64,000 nt of DNA from Luteococcus sanguinis (GCF_039527675.1 NZ_BAAAKI010000003.1:124001-188000); one strand, 5' to 3'. Positions 45,125-54,305 are shown, counted from the first letter of the stretch. Program-made: numbers and translations. The notes: generated from the letters alone by a model not told the origin.

Positions 45125-46993
45125 ATGGCTGGCCGGATCAACGACGAGGACATTGCACTCGTCCGGGAACGGGCCCGCATCGACGACGTAGTCAGCGCCT
45201 ACGTCAACCTCAAACCCGCCGGCGGTGGCTCGCTGAAGGGCCTGTGCCCCTTCCACGACGAGAAGACGCCCAGCTTCCAAGTCACTCCGGCACGCGGCTT
45301 CTTCTACTGCTTCGGCTGCGGCGAGGGCGGCGACGCAATCACCTTCCTGCAGAAGATCAGCAACCTGACCTTCACCGAGGCGGTCCAGCAACTCGCGGAC
45401 AAGGTCGGCATCGTGTTGCGCATCAGCGACGACGGCCAGCCCGCCCAGGAACCCGGCCTGCGGGTCAAGATCATGGAGGCGAATGCCGCCACCGCCGAGT
45501 TCTACTCGAAGATGCTGCTCAGCCCGGACGCCCTGACCGCCCGCCAGATGCTCGACGGACGCGGTTTCGACAAGGCCGCCGCCGAGCACTTCGGCGTCGG
45601 CTACGCGCCTCGCGGTGGACGGGAGCTGAAGAACCACCTCAACCGGCTGGGCTACCGCGACGACCTGCTGGTCAAGGCCGGCTTGATCCGCGATCACGGC
45701 CACGACTTCTTCCAGGGAAGGGTGCTGTGGCCCATCCGTGACTCCGGGTCGGCGGTGCTGGGTTTTGGCGCCCGCCGCCTCTTCGACGACGACCGGATGC
45801 CCGCCAAATACATCAACACCCCCGAAACCCCGGTCTACAAGAAGTCCCACGTGCTCTACGGGCTGGACCTGGCTCGGCGCAACATCGGCAAGAAGCAGCA
45901 GGCCGTCGTCGTCGAGGGCTACACCGACGTGATGGCCGCGCACCTGTCGGGCGTCGACACCGCCGTGGCGAGCTGCGGAACCGCCTTCGGCGACGACCAC
46001 GCCCGCTTGTTGACCCGCCTGATGGGCTCGGGATCGCTGGCCGGCGAGGTGGTGTTCACCTTCGACGGTGACCAGGCCGGCCAGAACGCCGCGCTCAAGG
46101 TCTTCTCCGGCGACCAGAACTTCATCTCTCAGACCTATGTGGCGATCGAGCCCTCCGGCATGGATCCCTGTGACCTGCGTCTGGCCCAGGGCGAGGCGGC
46201 GGTCCGGGAACTGGTCGGCCGCCGGGTGCCGCTGTACCGCTTCGTGATGCAGAACACGCTCAAGGGCTACGACCTCGACCGCGCGGACGGTCGTCTGGCG
46301 GCCTTGCGCGCCGCGGCGCCGCTGGTCAGTTCGATCCGGGACACCTCGCTGGTCAGCGGTTACCTGCGCGAGCTGGCGACGATGGTCGGGATGGACGTCG
46401 ACGAGGTGCGCCAGGAGGTCTCACGGGCGGCTCGTCGCAAGGCCCATGACCCGCGCGGCGCGCGGTCACACGTCGTCGCGTCTTCCGAGCCGGAAGTGCC
46501 CGCCGAGAAGCCGACCGGACTGCCATGGCCAGACCCCTCCGACCGGAACCTGCAGGTCGAGCGCGGGACGTTGAAGCTGATGCTGCAGTACCCGACGCTG
46601 TTCGACACCGCCTGGAATGGCGTGGTGGCCGACGACTTCGCCCACCCCGCCTACCACGCCGTGTTCGAGGCCATCACCCAGGTTCCATGGTCGCCGGAGC
46701 GTTGGGCCGACCAGGTGCGCGAAGCCACGACGGACGAGGTGGCCCGCCAGCTGGAGGTCGCGCTGCTGGTCGAGCCGGTGTTGCGGCAACCGGACGAGAA
46801 GTACGCCACCGCCTACACCTCGCGGCTGCAACTGGCGTCCACGACCAGGACCATCGCCGACTTGAAGTCGCGCCTGCAGCGCACCAACCCGGTCGAGAAG
46901 GCCAACGAGCACAAGGCCATGTTCAGCCAGCTGCTCGACCTGGAGGTGCGCCGCAAGGACCTGCAGCGCGCCACCGTCGGCGCCCTCGACTGA
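45125..46993 (+). CDS. dnaG: DNA primase
   Basis: This 622-residue primase makes RNA primers at the replication fork. The N-terminal zinc domain shows CPFHDEKTPSF and FYCFGCGEGGD. The Toprim core has VVVEGYTDVMAAHLSGVD with EGYTD, then FDGDQAGQNAALK. A C-terminal helicase-binding domain follows. Length is normal. The gene is followed, 140 bp on, by a sigma factor gene in the same direction, reminiscent of the dnaG-rpoD macromolecular synthesis operon. Confidence 0.95.
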   Translation: MAGRINDEDIALVRERARIDDVVSAYVNLKPAGGGSLKGLCPFHDEKTPSFQVTPARGFFYCFGCGEGGDAITFLQKISNLTFTEAVQQLADKVGIVLRISDDGQPAQEPGLRVKIMEANAATAEFYSKMLLSPDALTARQMLDGRGFDKAAAEHFGVGYAPRGGRELKNHLNRLGYRDDLLVKAGLIRDHGHDFFQGRVLWPIRDSGSAVLGFGARRLFDDDRMPAKYINTPETPVYKKSHVLYGLDLARRNIGKKQQAVVVEGYTDVMAAHLSGVDTAVASCGTAFGDDHARLLTRLMGSGSLAGEVVFTFDGDQAGQNAALKVFSGDQNFISQTYVAIEPSGMDPCDLRLAQGEAAVRELVGRRVPLYRFVMQNTLKGYDLDRADGRLAALRAAAPLVSSIRDTSLVSGYLRELATMVGMDVDEVRQEVSRAARRKAHDPRGARSHVVASSEPEVPAEKPTGLPWPDPSDRNLQVERGTLKLMLQYPTLFDTAWNGVVADDFAHPAYHAVFEAITQVPWSPERWADQVREATTDEVARQLEVALLVEPVLRQPDEKYATAYTSRLQLASTTRTIADLKSRLQRTNPVEKANEHKAMFSQLLDLEVRRKDLQRATVGALD

Positions 46994-47133
46994 AACGGAC
47001 CGGACTGAAGCACAGCTTCGTCGAGAGGTCACTCGTCAAGGGCAGCGGGTCAACTGGTGTTGTCCGAGTGCTGACTCCACAGGTTGGCCGGTGACGCTTT
47101 GCGAGGCCCCGGCTCCGCGGCAGGCTCTGCGAC

Positions 47134-47958
47134 ATGGACATGATCTCGGACGAGAAACTGCTGGCCGCCGACGAAGAGGTCGAGCTGGCGAAGGTGATCG
47201 AGGCGGGCGTGCTGGCCGGTGCCGCACTGGCCGGACGTTTTGACGGCGGGGACGCCAGCCACGACGAGCTGGTGCAACTGGTGCGCGAGGGGGAGCGGGC
47301 CTGGGAGAGGATGTTCCTGGCCAACCTGCGCCTGGTCTGGTCGATCGCGCGGCCGGTCGCGGCCCGGACCGCCACCAACCCCGAGGAGCTCTTCCAGGAG
47401 GGTTGCATCGGCTTGGCGGAGGGCATCCGGCGCTGGGACCAACGGATGGGGACGCGGTTCAGTGTGGTGGGTTGGAAGTGGATCCGCCACCACGTGCAGA
47501 ACGCCGTGATCGCCCAGCAGGAGTCGCGCCGGACGCGCGGTGACCTGCGGGCGGCGGCGGAGGTGCTGGCGGTGCAGGAGCGCTTCAGACAGGCTGGGCA
47601 GGACCGATCGGTGGAGCAGGTGGCGCGCTCGTTGGGACGTGATCCGCTCCACGTGCTGCGGGTGGTGGAGGCCCGCCACGTCCCGCTGGGTGATGTGACC
47701 GACCAGTTGGCCGACGAGTCCGCGGCCGCACGGTTCGAGGAGGTGGAGACCTCGGCGCCGGACTGGATCTACCGCCTGCAGCGTGACGAGCGGGAGATTC
47801 TTCTGCTGCGCAATGGCTTCGCCGGGGAACCCCGAAGCTACGCGTGGTGCGCGAGGCACTTCAACACGTCCGCCTCCAGCATCAGACGGCTGGAGGAACG
47901 GGCGCTGCGTTCGGCACGGACCGCAGCCAGCTGGTCCCAGGCCCGCGATGTGGCCTGA
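47134..47958 (+). CDS. Sigma-70 family RNA polymerase sigma factor
   Basis: This 274-residue protein has sigma region 2 (MFLANLRLVWSIARPVA, ELFQEGCIGLAEGIRRWDQR, FSVVGWKWIRHHVQNAV) and a weaker region 4 (LQRDEREILLLRNGF, then SASSIRRLEERAL). Region 3 is short. It is too small and divergent to be the primary sigma factor and has no anti-sigma gene next to it. ATG 47134 or 47140 could be the start; a CAGGCT hexamer ends 8 nt before 47134. Its target promoters are unknown. Confidence 0.85.
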   Translation: MDMISDEKLLAADEEVELAKVIEAGVLAGAALAGRFDGGDASHDELVQLVREGERAWERMFLANLRLVWSIARPVAARTATNPEELFQEGCIGLAEGIRRWDQRMGTRFSVVGWKWIRHHVQNAVIAQQESRRTRGDLRAAAEVLAVQERFRQAGQDRSVEQVARSLGRDPLHVLRVVEARHVPLGDVTDQLADESAAARFEEVETSAPDWIYRLQRDEREILLLRNGFAGEPRSYAWCARHFNTSASSIRRLEERALRSARTAASWSQARDVA

Positions 47959-48015
47959 TCGGCTCAACTCTCATCGCTGGGTTGGACGCGGTGAGCCCTG
48001 CGGCAGAATGGGGGA

Positions 48016-48525
48016 ATGCCGCTGTTTCGACGCAACCGCCCTGATACCGCCACCACCGATGGACTGGCCGAGGTGCTGGGGCATGAGCCGCGTGTTCTGG
48101 GCTGGGGGAGCGGGCCGAGGGTGCGGGTCGTGGCGCTTCCCGAGGGTTTTGCGTGGCAGGTGGGCGAGGACCCGTGGCGGGTCGTCGCGTGGGAGCAGGT
48201 GCGCACCGGCGGCTGGAAACAGGAGTCCAGCCAGATGTGGTGGCGTCTGGTGGATGGCAGCAGCGAGCAGTTGATGTTGGACGAGGAGAACACCTTCCCC
48301 ACGGTCTTCCGGGACCGGGTGCAGGCCTCGATCGCCTTCCAGAGGCGGATCGAACTCAGTGGTGGGGAGGCCGTCGTCGTAGCCGCCCGTCGTGCCCCCG
48401 CTGCGACGGAGACCAAGCTGGTCTGGGACGTGATGCCACTGGGCGGCGCCAGCCTCGACGACCCGGCCGTTCGGTCCGAGGTGGACGATGCGTTGGCGGA
48501 GCTGAAGGCCGATTACGACATCTGA
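48016..48525 (+). CDS. Conserved hypothetical protein
   Basis: This 169-residue soluble protein is of a type found in actinobacteria but not functionally known to me. It has a basic start (MPLFRRNRPD) and Trp-rich central segments (DPWRVVAWEQVRTGGWKQ, QMWWRLVDG). CAGAAT (48004-48009) ends 7 nt before the ATG with TTGGAC at 47982-47987, which fits a leaderless promoter. It ends 40 bp before tRNA-Asn. Confidence 0.75.
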   Translation: MPLFRRNRPDTATTDGLAEVLGHEPRVLGWGSGPRVRVVALPEGFAWQVGEDPWRVVAWEQVRTGGWKQESSQMWWRLVDGSSEQLMLDEENTFPTVFRDRVQASIAFQRRIELSGGEAVVVAARRAPAATETKLVWDVMPLGGASLDDPAVRSEVDDALAELKADYDI

Positions 48526-48565
48526 GTAGATCTCTGCTAACGTTTCTTCTCGCGCCGAGCGCTGA

Positions 48566-48641
48566 TCCCCTGTAGCTCAATTGGCAGAGCATCTGACTGT
48601 TAATCAGAGGGTTACTGGTTCGAGTCCAGTCGGGGGAGCCA
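48566..48641 (+). tRNA. tRNA-Asn (anticodon GTT), CCA encoded
   Basis: The sequence folds as a full cloverleaf: 7-bp acceptor TCCCCTG / CGGGGGA, D-arm with AGCTCAATTGGCAGAGC, anticodon stem TCTGA / TCAGA around CTGTTAA (anticodon GTT) and a T-arm with GGTTCGAGTCC. CCA is encoded at 48639-48641. The 3' end is the left attachment site of the adjacent island. Confidence 0.96.
48619..48641 (+). repeat. Left attachment repeat (attL) in tRNA-Asn
   Basis: The last 23 bp of tRNA-Asn, TTCGAGTCCAGTC through GGAGCCA, recur exactly at 59326-59348 in the same orientation. Tyrosine recombinases commonly integrate at tRNA 3' ends and leave such repeats. Confidence 0.9.
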
Positions 48642-48645
48642 TCAG

Positions 48646-48685
48646 AGGCCCGTTTGACAAGCAGGAATGCTGGTCGGACGGGCCT
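48646..48685 (+). terminator. Terminator after tRNA-Asn
   Basis: AGGCCCGT (48646-48653) pairs with ACGGGCCT (48678-48685) and is followed by TTGTCTTG. A similar hairpin follows the right att copy at 59352-59393. Confidence 0.75.
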
Positions 48686-48874
48686 TTGTCTTGCCCTTGC
48701 ATCCTTAGCGCATCCTTAGAGCGGCATGGAGAGGCGGCTGCGAAGCCTGGATCGGGCGCGTTCTCCCTGATCCGCTACGAGTTTTCCCACACTTCGGTGC
48801 GTGGAGCCGGCTCTCGTTCCCCGGTGCTGGCTCACGCCTCGGGCACGGACGGGTGGGTGTCGGCTTGGGGTGTC

Positions 48875-49213
48875 ATGGAGCATGCGGAGAGTGGGATTGA
48901 GTATGGGAGGCCGGGGGCGCTGTTGAGCCTGCACGAGGCTGCCCTGGCCCTGGGCGTGAGCGTCGCGACCGTCCGGCGCTACATCGCGGACGGTCGGCTG
49001 GTGGCCAACCGGGTGGGGCCGCGCCTGATCCGAGTGCGTGCTGGAGACTTGGCGGCCGTGCACCGGTCCCTTCGGCCCGGGTCGTCAGCTGACCGACGGC
49101 TGGTTGCTGTCCATCTGCTGGCCATCGGACTCCTGCGTGCGGTGGCTCAGGCTGCCTACCTGTCAGCGCAAGGAGGCGAATCCGGCAGACGAGGTCTCTT
49201 CAGCCCTGGTTGA
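48875..49213 (+). CDS. Excisionase-like helix-turn-helix protein
   Basis: This 112-residue protein has a MerR/excisionase-type helix-turn-helix: LLSLHEAALALGVSVATVRRYIADGRLVANRVGPRLIRVRAGDLAA. Such domains are used by recombination directionality factors. It lies just inside the left att site. The C-terminal ~40 residues after LRPG have no recognisable domain and may be run-on. ATG 48875 is chosen because upstream sequence reads back into the tRNA. Confidence 0.65.
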   Translation: MEHAESGIEYGRPGALLSLHEAALALGVSVATVRRYIADGRLVANRVGPRLIRVRAGDLAAVHRSLRPGSSADRRLVAVHLLAIGLLRAVAQAAYLSAQGGESGRRGLFSPG

Positions 49214-49728
49214 TGAGGGCCTCGACCAAGTGCAGTACTTGCTCCGGGTTCAGGTTCGTGGAGTGGATTTGCTCGGCTGCCCCAGCCAGCCATGGACGTG
49301 CGGCTTCGTACCGGTCTATGGCTTGGAACCACCGTTCGACGGTCCCGATCTCGATGTTGTCGGTGATGATCCGGTGACGCAGGGTTTCGGGGTCGGCGTG
49401 CAGGACGATGTGCCGCTGTCGGATGCCGGCGACCTCGATGCTCAGGAAGATCTCGCGCGCTCACGCCTGCTTAAAGCAGGGTCACGGGGCAGACGATGTC
49501 GGTGCCATGGTGTTCGGCGAGTTGGATCGCGGTCTCTGTCACCAGGGCTCCCCATGCGGGCCAGGACTGGACGTCGTCGACTGGGTCTTGGATGCCGCGT
49601 CGCATCATGGAGCCCACTTCTTCAGGGTCGAAGAGGTCGAGGCCCTGCCTGCCCAGCTCCAGGTAGCAGTCACCCATCGGAACGTCGACGGCTCCGCCCT
49701 GGGTGTTGGTGCGCATTCTGGTCGACAC
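49200..49728 (-). pseudogene. P-loop kinase/ATPase pseudogene (TmrB-like)
   Basis: Two frames join into one protein. The 5' part reads VDVPMGDCYLELGRQGLDLFDPEEV and ends at a TAA near 49480. The 3' part, in another frame, reads VLHADPETLRHRIITD, VERWFQAIDRYEAARPWL and VLHLVEALINQG before the TGA at 49200. This resembles the adenylate-kinase-like P-loop family that includes TmrB. The N-terminal P-loop is missing and a frameshift lies at about 49480, so the gene is dead. Confidence 0.6.
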
Positions 49729-49850
49729 GCCAGCGCCCCGGTCGAGCTTGGCAGGCGAAGATCACGAGTAGTAACCGCCGTTGCCCGTCTCGTCGCTGGA
49801 TCCTGCTGGGGGTGGATGGCTGGAGTGCAGCAGTCGTTTAGCGTGGCGGG

Positions 49851-50419
49851 GTGAAGCATCCTCCTTCGCTGGATCTGGTCTTGGCGTCGGCTGCCGGGGT
49901 GCTGACTGCCGTAGAGGCAGGGGCTCTCCTCCCTCAGTACGGCCAGACGTGGTTCGTGCTGGCGTACGTGGCCGTGTGTCTGTGTTTGTCGGTGGCGCTG
50001 GCCTTGCGGCGGCTCCGTCGTCGTTCGATGTTCTGCACCTCCTATGCCTTGTGGCGTTGATGGGCATCGTCGTCTGGTCGGCGCCCGTAAACCTGGGGGT
50101 GAGCCCGCTGATCGTGTGCGCACCGTTGTCCCCGGCGGTGGTGGCCCGGAGGGAGTCGACTGCTTGGGGTGCGACGGCCCTGCTGATGGGACTGCTGGGG
50201 GTTTTGATCGCGCCGACCCACAGGATGCCAGCCCCCTCGTACGGGCTGGACGCGTTGATGGTGTTGGTGATGGCCGGGACCTATGTGTGGTGCACCGGTC
50301 GCCGTCGGGTGTCGCTGGACTACGACCGGCGGTTGGCGGAGCAGCGCGACGTGGTGGCCTAGGAGGCCGCAGCGGCGCAGGATCGGGCTAGGGCGGAGGA
50401 ACGGTCCCGGATCGCGCGG
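49851..50419 (+). pseudogene. Histidine kinase pseudogene, N-terminal sensor half
   Basis: GTG 49851 opens a membrane sensor region (LVLASAAGVLTAVEAGALLP, FVLAYVAVCLCLSVALAL). A frameshift near 50025 is needed to continue into LLCLVALMGIVVW and LLMGLLGVLIAPTH, then the cytoplasmic coil YDRRLAEQRDVVA. An in-frame TAG lies at 50360-50362, after which AEERSRIAR leads up to where ELHDV should follow. The catalytic half is at 53763. TAGCGT ends 7 nt before the GTG. It is a LuxR-system (HisKA_3) kinase. Confidence 0.75.
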
Positions 50420-50557
50420 GCCACCAAGAAGGGAAGCCCGGTCCAGGAGGGCATCCTGCTCGTCACCGCCAAGGTGACCCACAGCGGTCCAACCAGCAAC
50501 CAGCTGGTCTGCACGGCGAACCTGACACGTGGCGACACAAATCGATGCATCCCGAAA

Positions 50558-50765
50558 CTATGGACGCACTAGTGTTCGAATCCCGATAATGTCGCGCGCA
50601 TAATCCCTAGTCAAACGCGAGAGACCGACCAGATTGATCCTCCTCGAGGTACTCACACCGGCCGACCTCGCGATGGTCTTCCACCCCATGCCCCGAGCCA
50701 TGAGCTGCTGCGCGTGCTCACGTACCGGTCGGCGGTCCGGGAGCTTCCGGGGATGTCGCCTACCC
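50558..50765 (-). pseudogene. Helix-turn-helix protein fragment
   Basis: The frame reads REHAQQLMARGMGWKTIARS followed by AGVSTS and SRLTRDYARDIIGIR. This resembles actinobacterial phage/element HTH proteins with the pattern GMGWKxIARAAGVSTS. Its zinc-ribbon N-terminal half is not readable in frame. It is truncated and probably nonfunctional. Confidence 0.5.
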
Positions 50766-51204
50766 GATAGAAGCTGCCTCGGGCACCCGCAGTCGCGCCC
50801 TTCAGAACCTGACCCCGGGTGCCCAGATGGCGTTCCAGGACGAGATCTGGCTGGTCGAGGCGCCTCGTAGACGTCCAGCGTCGGCGGGATCGGCTCGCCC
50901 GTCGTGGCCCTCCAACCACGACGACGGATCTGGCACATCGCACACGCACCACCCTGTGGTCTGGGCGGTGGGCCCAGCAGCGCTGGTGCCCTCCGATGAG
51001 GGTGTTGTCGCATGGGGCGAGTTGCAGCCGGACACCCAGCGTGCCGGCGAAACTGGCCGTCTGGGTCGAGGGTTTCCCGCTCCACTCCGCTGCGGTGCGG
51101 GACACGACCCTGGAAAGTGAGGATGTGCCACATGACGAGCAACAATGACACCCCGGTTCGGCGCCGGAGCTCGCCCGGGACAGAGGCCTGTGAGTGGTAA
51201 CGCG

Positions 51205-51516
51205 TCAGATTCCCTCTTCCCTCTCGTCACCTGTCTCGAAGAACCGAGTCACGTATTCATCCGAACTCAAAGCGGATCTTCTCATGAGCGAAAATACCTC
51301 GGCCCCCGATTCGGGTGTCTCGAACAGCTGGAAGCACTGATAAATGCCGCAATTTACAAATGTGCTCGAATCGCAGTACTCGTCCAACTCCTGCTCAGCT
51401 TTCGCAATCGCTTCTTCAAAATCTCGCGCCTTCCATAAAGTGATCCGCTCCTCATACATCACGGTGCCGTCATCGAATACCACTCGCACCACACCTCTTA
51501 CTGAGAACCAAGCCAC
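51205..51516 (-). CDS. DUF4288-like protein, probable immunity protein
   Basis: This 103-residue protein begins WFSVRGVVRVVFDDGTVMYEERITLWKA and continues DFEEAIAKAEQELDEYC, a pattern like DUF4288 proteins. It lies directly downstream of the RHS C-terminal toxin-like region, overlapping its end by 47 bp, the usual place for a cognate immunity gene. The gene is AT-rich relative to its surroundings. The frame is intact, so it may still be expressed although the toxin is broken. Confidence 0.6.
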   Translation of the reverse strand: MAWFSVRGVVRVVFDDGTVMYEERITLWKARDFEEAIAKAEQELDEYCDSSTFVNCGIYQCFQLFETPESGAEVFSLMRRSALSSDEYVTRFFETGDEREEGI

Positions 51517-52970
51517 CCCTTCCCCCCTCTATCGCAGACCTGTATCTAGCGACATCGTCTAACCAGCTAAACCTAGAGCATGATGAGAATATCCTGCCCG
51601 CCACCTGCTCCACCGGAATACCCCCAAGAGTAGCCCCAGCCTCGAGGAATCCTGGTAGCAATGCGCCGAGTACCCTTGCCCAGTCTGCCGCCCTTCCTAT
51701 CGTTGCCCGTGCGCTGCTCCTATTGGCCTCCTTGTCCGCCTTGGCATTTGTCTTCGCCTCCTTCTTGTAACTCCTATAGTTCCTTCGACAATTTGCATCG
51801 CAGGGCAATCCCTTTCGCAAACGCTCGTATGCGCCTATTCCAGCTTGCGTGTATCCCACCCTGACGTTCTGGTTCCTCCCATTCAGATCGACACGATTGA
51901 TCGGATCATTGGGGTACGCATAGGTAGTCTCATTGCCCCAGAAGACGGGATCGAAACTTTGTGAACAGGGCGGTGGTTTGGTTGTAGAGGCGGGCGCCCA
52001 TGAGGGTGATGCCAAGGGCTTCGAGGGTGGCGCGTTCGTGTTGTCCGAGCCATCCGTAGCCGGTCCCTGCCGTCCAGCCGGTGTGGGTGGTGTGGGTGGC
52101 CGTATTTGGTCCAGTCCCTCCCGGCGTCTATCCCGTTGGCGGGGTTGGTGCCGTCGAGGGTGATGGTGGCGTTGATGTCCCCACGCAGCCCGGCCAAGGC
52201 CAACTCGGCGGTGGTGGTACCGCGCGTGGTGAAGGTGATGCCAAGTCCGTCGCCGGTCAACGACCCAAACCTGGTGGTGGTTTGGGTGCCGTCGCGGACC
52301 TCGACGGTCCAGGCGGGGTTGTCGGAGCTGTCGGTGTAGTGCCGCACCATGGTGCCCGTGACGGCACCGGGCACGACCACCACACCGACGGTGGTGTCCT
52401 GCACCACCCTGCGACCAGCCCTGTCCAAGGTGAACGTCGCCCGCACATCACCCTGCCTGGTCGACTGGGCAGCATCGGTGTCGAAGTAGCCGAGCACCAT
52501 GTCACCACGGCCCGGGTTCGCCGTGTCCGCCGCGGGGATGCTGGTCTGCCGGCCGAGCGGGTCATAGGCGTAAGACCCTTGACCGTTCGCGCCGGTGACC
52601 GGCTGGTCAGCCCCGTTGTACTAGTCGTGGTGACCGCGCCAGTGTCACCACACGCCGGATTGGTCGCCCGGGTCTGGCTGGTGCGGTTCCCGTCCCGTCG
52701 AACCCGTACCCGCGCCGCACACACGCCACGGCGCCGTCAGGGCCGGGGTTGCCCGTGATGTCATCCACCCCGACCAGACGGCCGGCCTTGTCGTAGCGGT
52801 AGTACCGGTCCGACCGCACCGCCTGCATACCCGTCGTGGCGGTGTACGCGGACCCACCATCAGTGGACCACTCCCTCACCGTCCGAACCGCAGCATCCGA
52901 AGTCGCCGACCAACCAAACCACGGCTGGTCCTCCACGACGGCACCGGTATCGAGGTCAGGGCCAGGACAC
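51470..52970 (-). pseudogene. RHS-family toxin pseudogene, 3' part
   Basis: The minus strand encodes RHS repeat sequence in several frames: YYRYDKAGRLVGVDD and YGFDGTG (52936-52690), then NRTSQTRATNPACGDTGAV, then GQGSYAYDPLGRQTS and DWTKYG, then FDPVFWGNETTYAYPNDPI with NRVDLNG, the conserved RHS core end. A ~130-residue variable C-terminus with Lys/Arg-rich YRSYKKEAKTNAKADKE follows and would be the toxin tip; its activity is not recognised. At least three frameshifts (near 52690, 52615 and 51955) make the gene nonfunctional. The 5' end is missing. Confidence 0.8.
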
Positions 52971-52984
52971 AGATGCAGTGGGTT

Positions 52985-53104
52985 CTCTCTCTGGCTGCAC
53001 CAAGGTGACGTGGTGCGCGCGTACGCGCGAGACCATCCTCGCCTTCTTCGACCACCACGGCTCCAACTACGGCCCCACCGGGGCGACCATGACGCGTCGA
53101 CCAG
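52985..53104 (+). mobile_element. Possible ISL3-type transposase remnant
   Basis: A short frame reads RTRETILAFFDHHGSNYGPT before a TAG, resembling the C-terminal 'EILAYFD...SNGPTEAINGR' segment of ISL3-family transposases. Only ~40 residues remain. The match is short and tentative. Confidence 0.35.
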
Positions 53105-53126
53105 GACCAGCCGGTGCTCCGTAGGC

Positions 53127-53369
53127 TCAGCGCCCCCTCGACAATAGAAATGCTCCCAACCCCATAGCGAAGGCCACCAAGCCCAAGGCCAAGGATGCCG
53201 CTAGACTGCCAACCGAACCCTGAGCCGACAGCATCATTGAGAACAGCAGCAGGACCATTTGAATAATGAATATTCGTCCCGAATGCTCATACTCGTTCAT
53301 ATCCGAGAGTCTCGAGAGGCAAACTCCCGAAATAATCAATCCGACGGGAAGGAACGTAAGAAACTCCAT
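53127..53369 (-). CDS. Small membrane protein
   Basis: This 80-residue protein has three hydrophobic segments (FLTFLPVGLIISGVCL, IFIIQMVLLLFSMMLSA, LAASLALGLVAFAMGLGAFLL). It is AT-rich relative to its neighbours. It lies upstream of the RHS pseudogene on the same strand and could be an immunity-type membrane protein or unrelated; the function is unknown. Confidence 0.55.
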   Translation of the reverse strand: MEFLTFLPVGLIISGVCLSRLSDMNEYEHSGRIFIIQMVLLLFSMMLSAQGSVGSLAASLALGLVAFAMGLGAFLLSRGR

Positions 53370-53482
53370 TTGAACCCCCTACCAAGAGTACCTGGACCAT
53401 CGCCGCCCACCAGTCTGACCCCACGTGCTCCGTGCGTTCGCTGCAACCCCACCAAAGTACTTCCATCGTCCTGCATTTCTAT

Positions 53483-53752
53483 CGCGGCGTCGATAGGGCG
53501 ACGGCCCCGGCTGACGCCATAGCCGCGCCACAACAGCCGGGAACCGACCAGGTCGATCGTGCCGACCAGCACCGTCGCGGCCGCCGGGTGACGCGGCCCT
53601 TCCGGGCGGCAGTCCATTCCCCCGCGAAGGACCCGTACCTCCAGCGGGCCGGCAGCATCCGGCGCGAGACGGGCCAAGGCCTGCGCGACCTCCACGACTG
53701 GTTCGGGCACCGTCGCCGGGGCCGCCACCGCGGTGGTGAATAGATCCGCCAG
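53483..53752 (-). pseudogene. Cas3 helicase remnant (type I-G/I-U CRISPR-Cas)
   Basis: The minus strand reads LEVRVLRGGMDCRPEG and then VLVGTIDLVGSRLLWRGYG followed by VSRGRRPIDA. This matches the helicase segment of the Cas3 proteins of type I-G (formerly I-U) systems, which carry LRGG(M/F) and VGTVDMIGSRLLFRGYG. The following 'DEAH' box and everything after it are absent. The fragment is ~85 residues, and no other cas gene or CRISPR array was seen. Confidence 0.65.
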
Positions 53753-53762
53753 GCCATGCGCC

Positions 53763-54305
53763 AAGTTGCATGACGTGATGGCTCACAGTCTTAACGTGGT
53801 CAATGTGCAGGCCGCGACGGCGTTGGCGGTAGGTGACCCAGCCGGGGACCGGTCGGCGCTTGAGACGATCCGCGTCGTGAGCCGCCAGGCGCTGGCCGAG
53901 ACTCGGTCTGTGGTGCACATGTTGCGCACCACAGAGACGATGGACGTCTCCGGGGATCTACGTGCTATCCCCGAGGTGGTGGGTCAAATCCAGGCAGCAG
54001 GGCTGCAGTTGGAGTGCCACGTGCCGGATTCGGCCGAGCTGGATCGCTGGCAGCAACAGTGGCCGGTCGCGACCCGGTTGGCGGTGGTGCGTATCGTGCA
54101 GGAGTCCCTGACGAATGTGCTGCGCCATGGCGGGCAGCGGGCCGTCCTCGCGCTGGAGGCTGATGGTCGCTGTGTTGTGGTGCGGGTCAACAACTGTCTA
54201 CGTTCGGACGAGCAACCGCACACGCCCGGCTTCGGGCTGGTTGGGATGCGGGAACGGGTGGACCTTCCGACCAGCGGCGCGGTGGGGTTGAGGTTGCTGA
54301 CCTGA
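53763..54305 (+). pseudogene. Histidine kinase pseudogene, catalytic half
   Basis: The frame begins KLHDVMAHSLNVVNVQAATA, the HisKA_3 phosphoacceptor helix (His at 53769). It continues through dimerisation helices and an HATPase domain with IVQESLTNVLRHGG (N box) and TPGFGLVGMRERVDLP (G box). It ends soon after the G box, short of the usual C-terminus. Together with 49851-50419 it forms one kinase of the NarL/LuxR-partner type. No response regulator gene is present. Confidence 0.75.

Larger units (their letters stand above)
50420..53762. mobile_element. 3.3 kb insertion splitting the histidine kinase gene
   Basis: The kinase reads to ERSRIAR at 50419 and resumes with KLHDVMAHSL at 53763, consistent with an interruption inside the conserved (I)AR(E)LHDVVAHSL phosphoacceptor motif. 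The inserted DNA carries the helix-turn-helix remnant, DUF4288-like gene, RHS pseudogene, ISL3 remnant, small membrane protein and Cas3 remnant. No clear inverted repeats or target duplication were found at the ends. Confidence 0.6.

Noticed and set aside
53336..53482. Continuation of the Cas3 fragment to the stop at 53336
   Set aside because: After RPIDAA the frame no longer resembles Cas3 and lacks the DEAH box, so only 53483-53752 is called.
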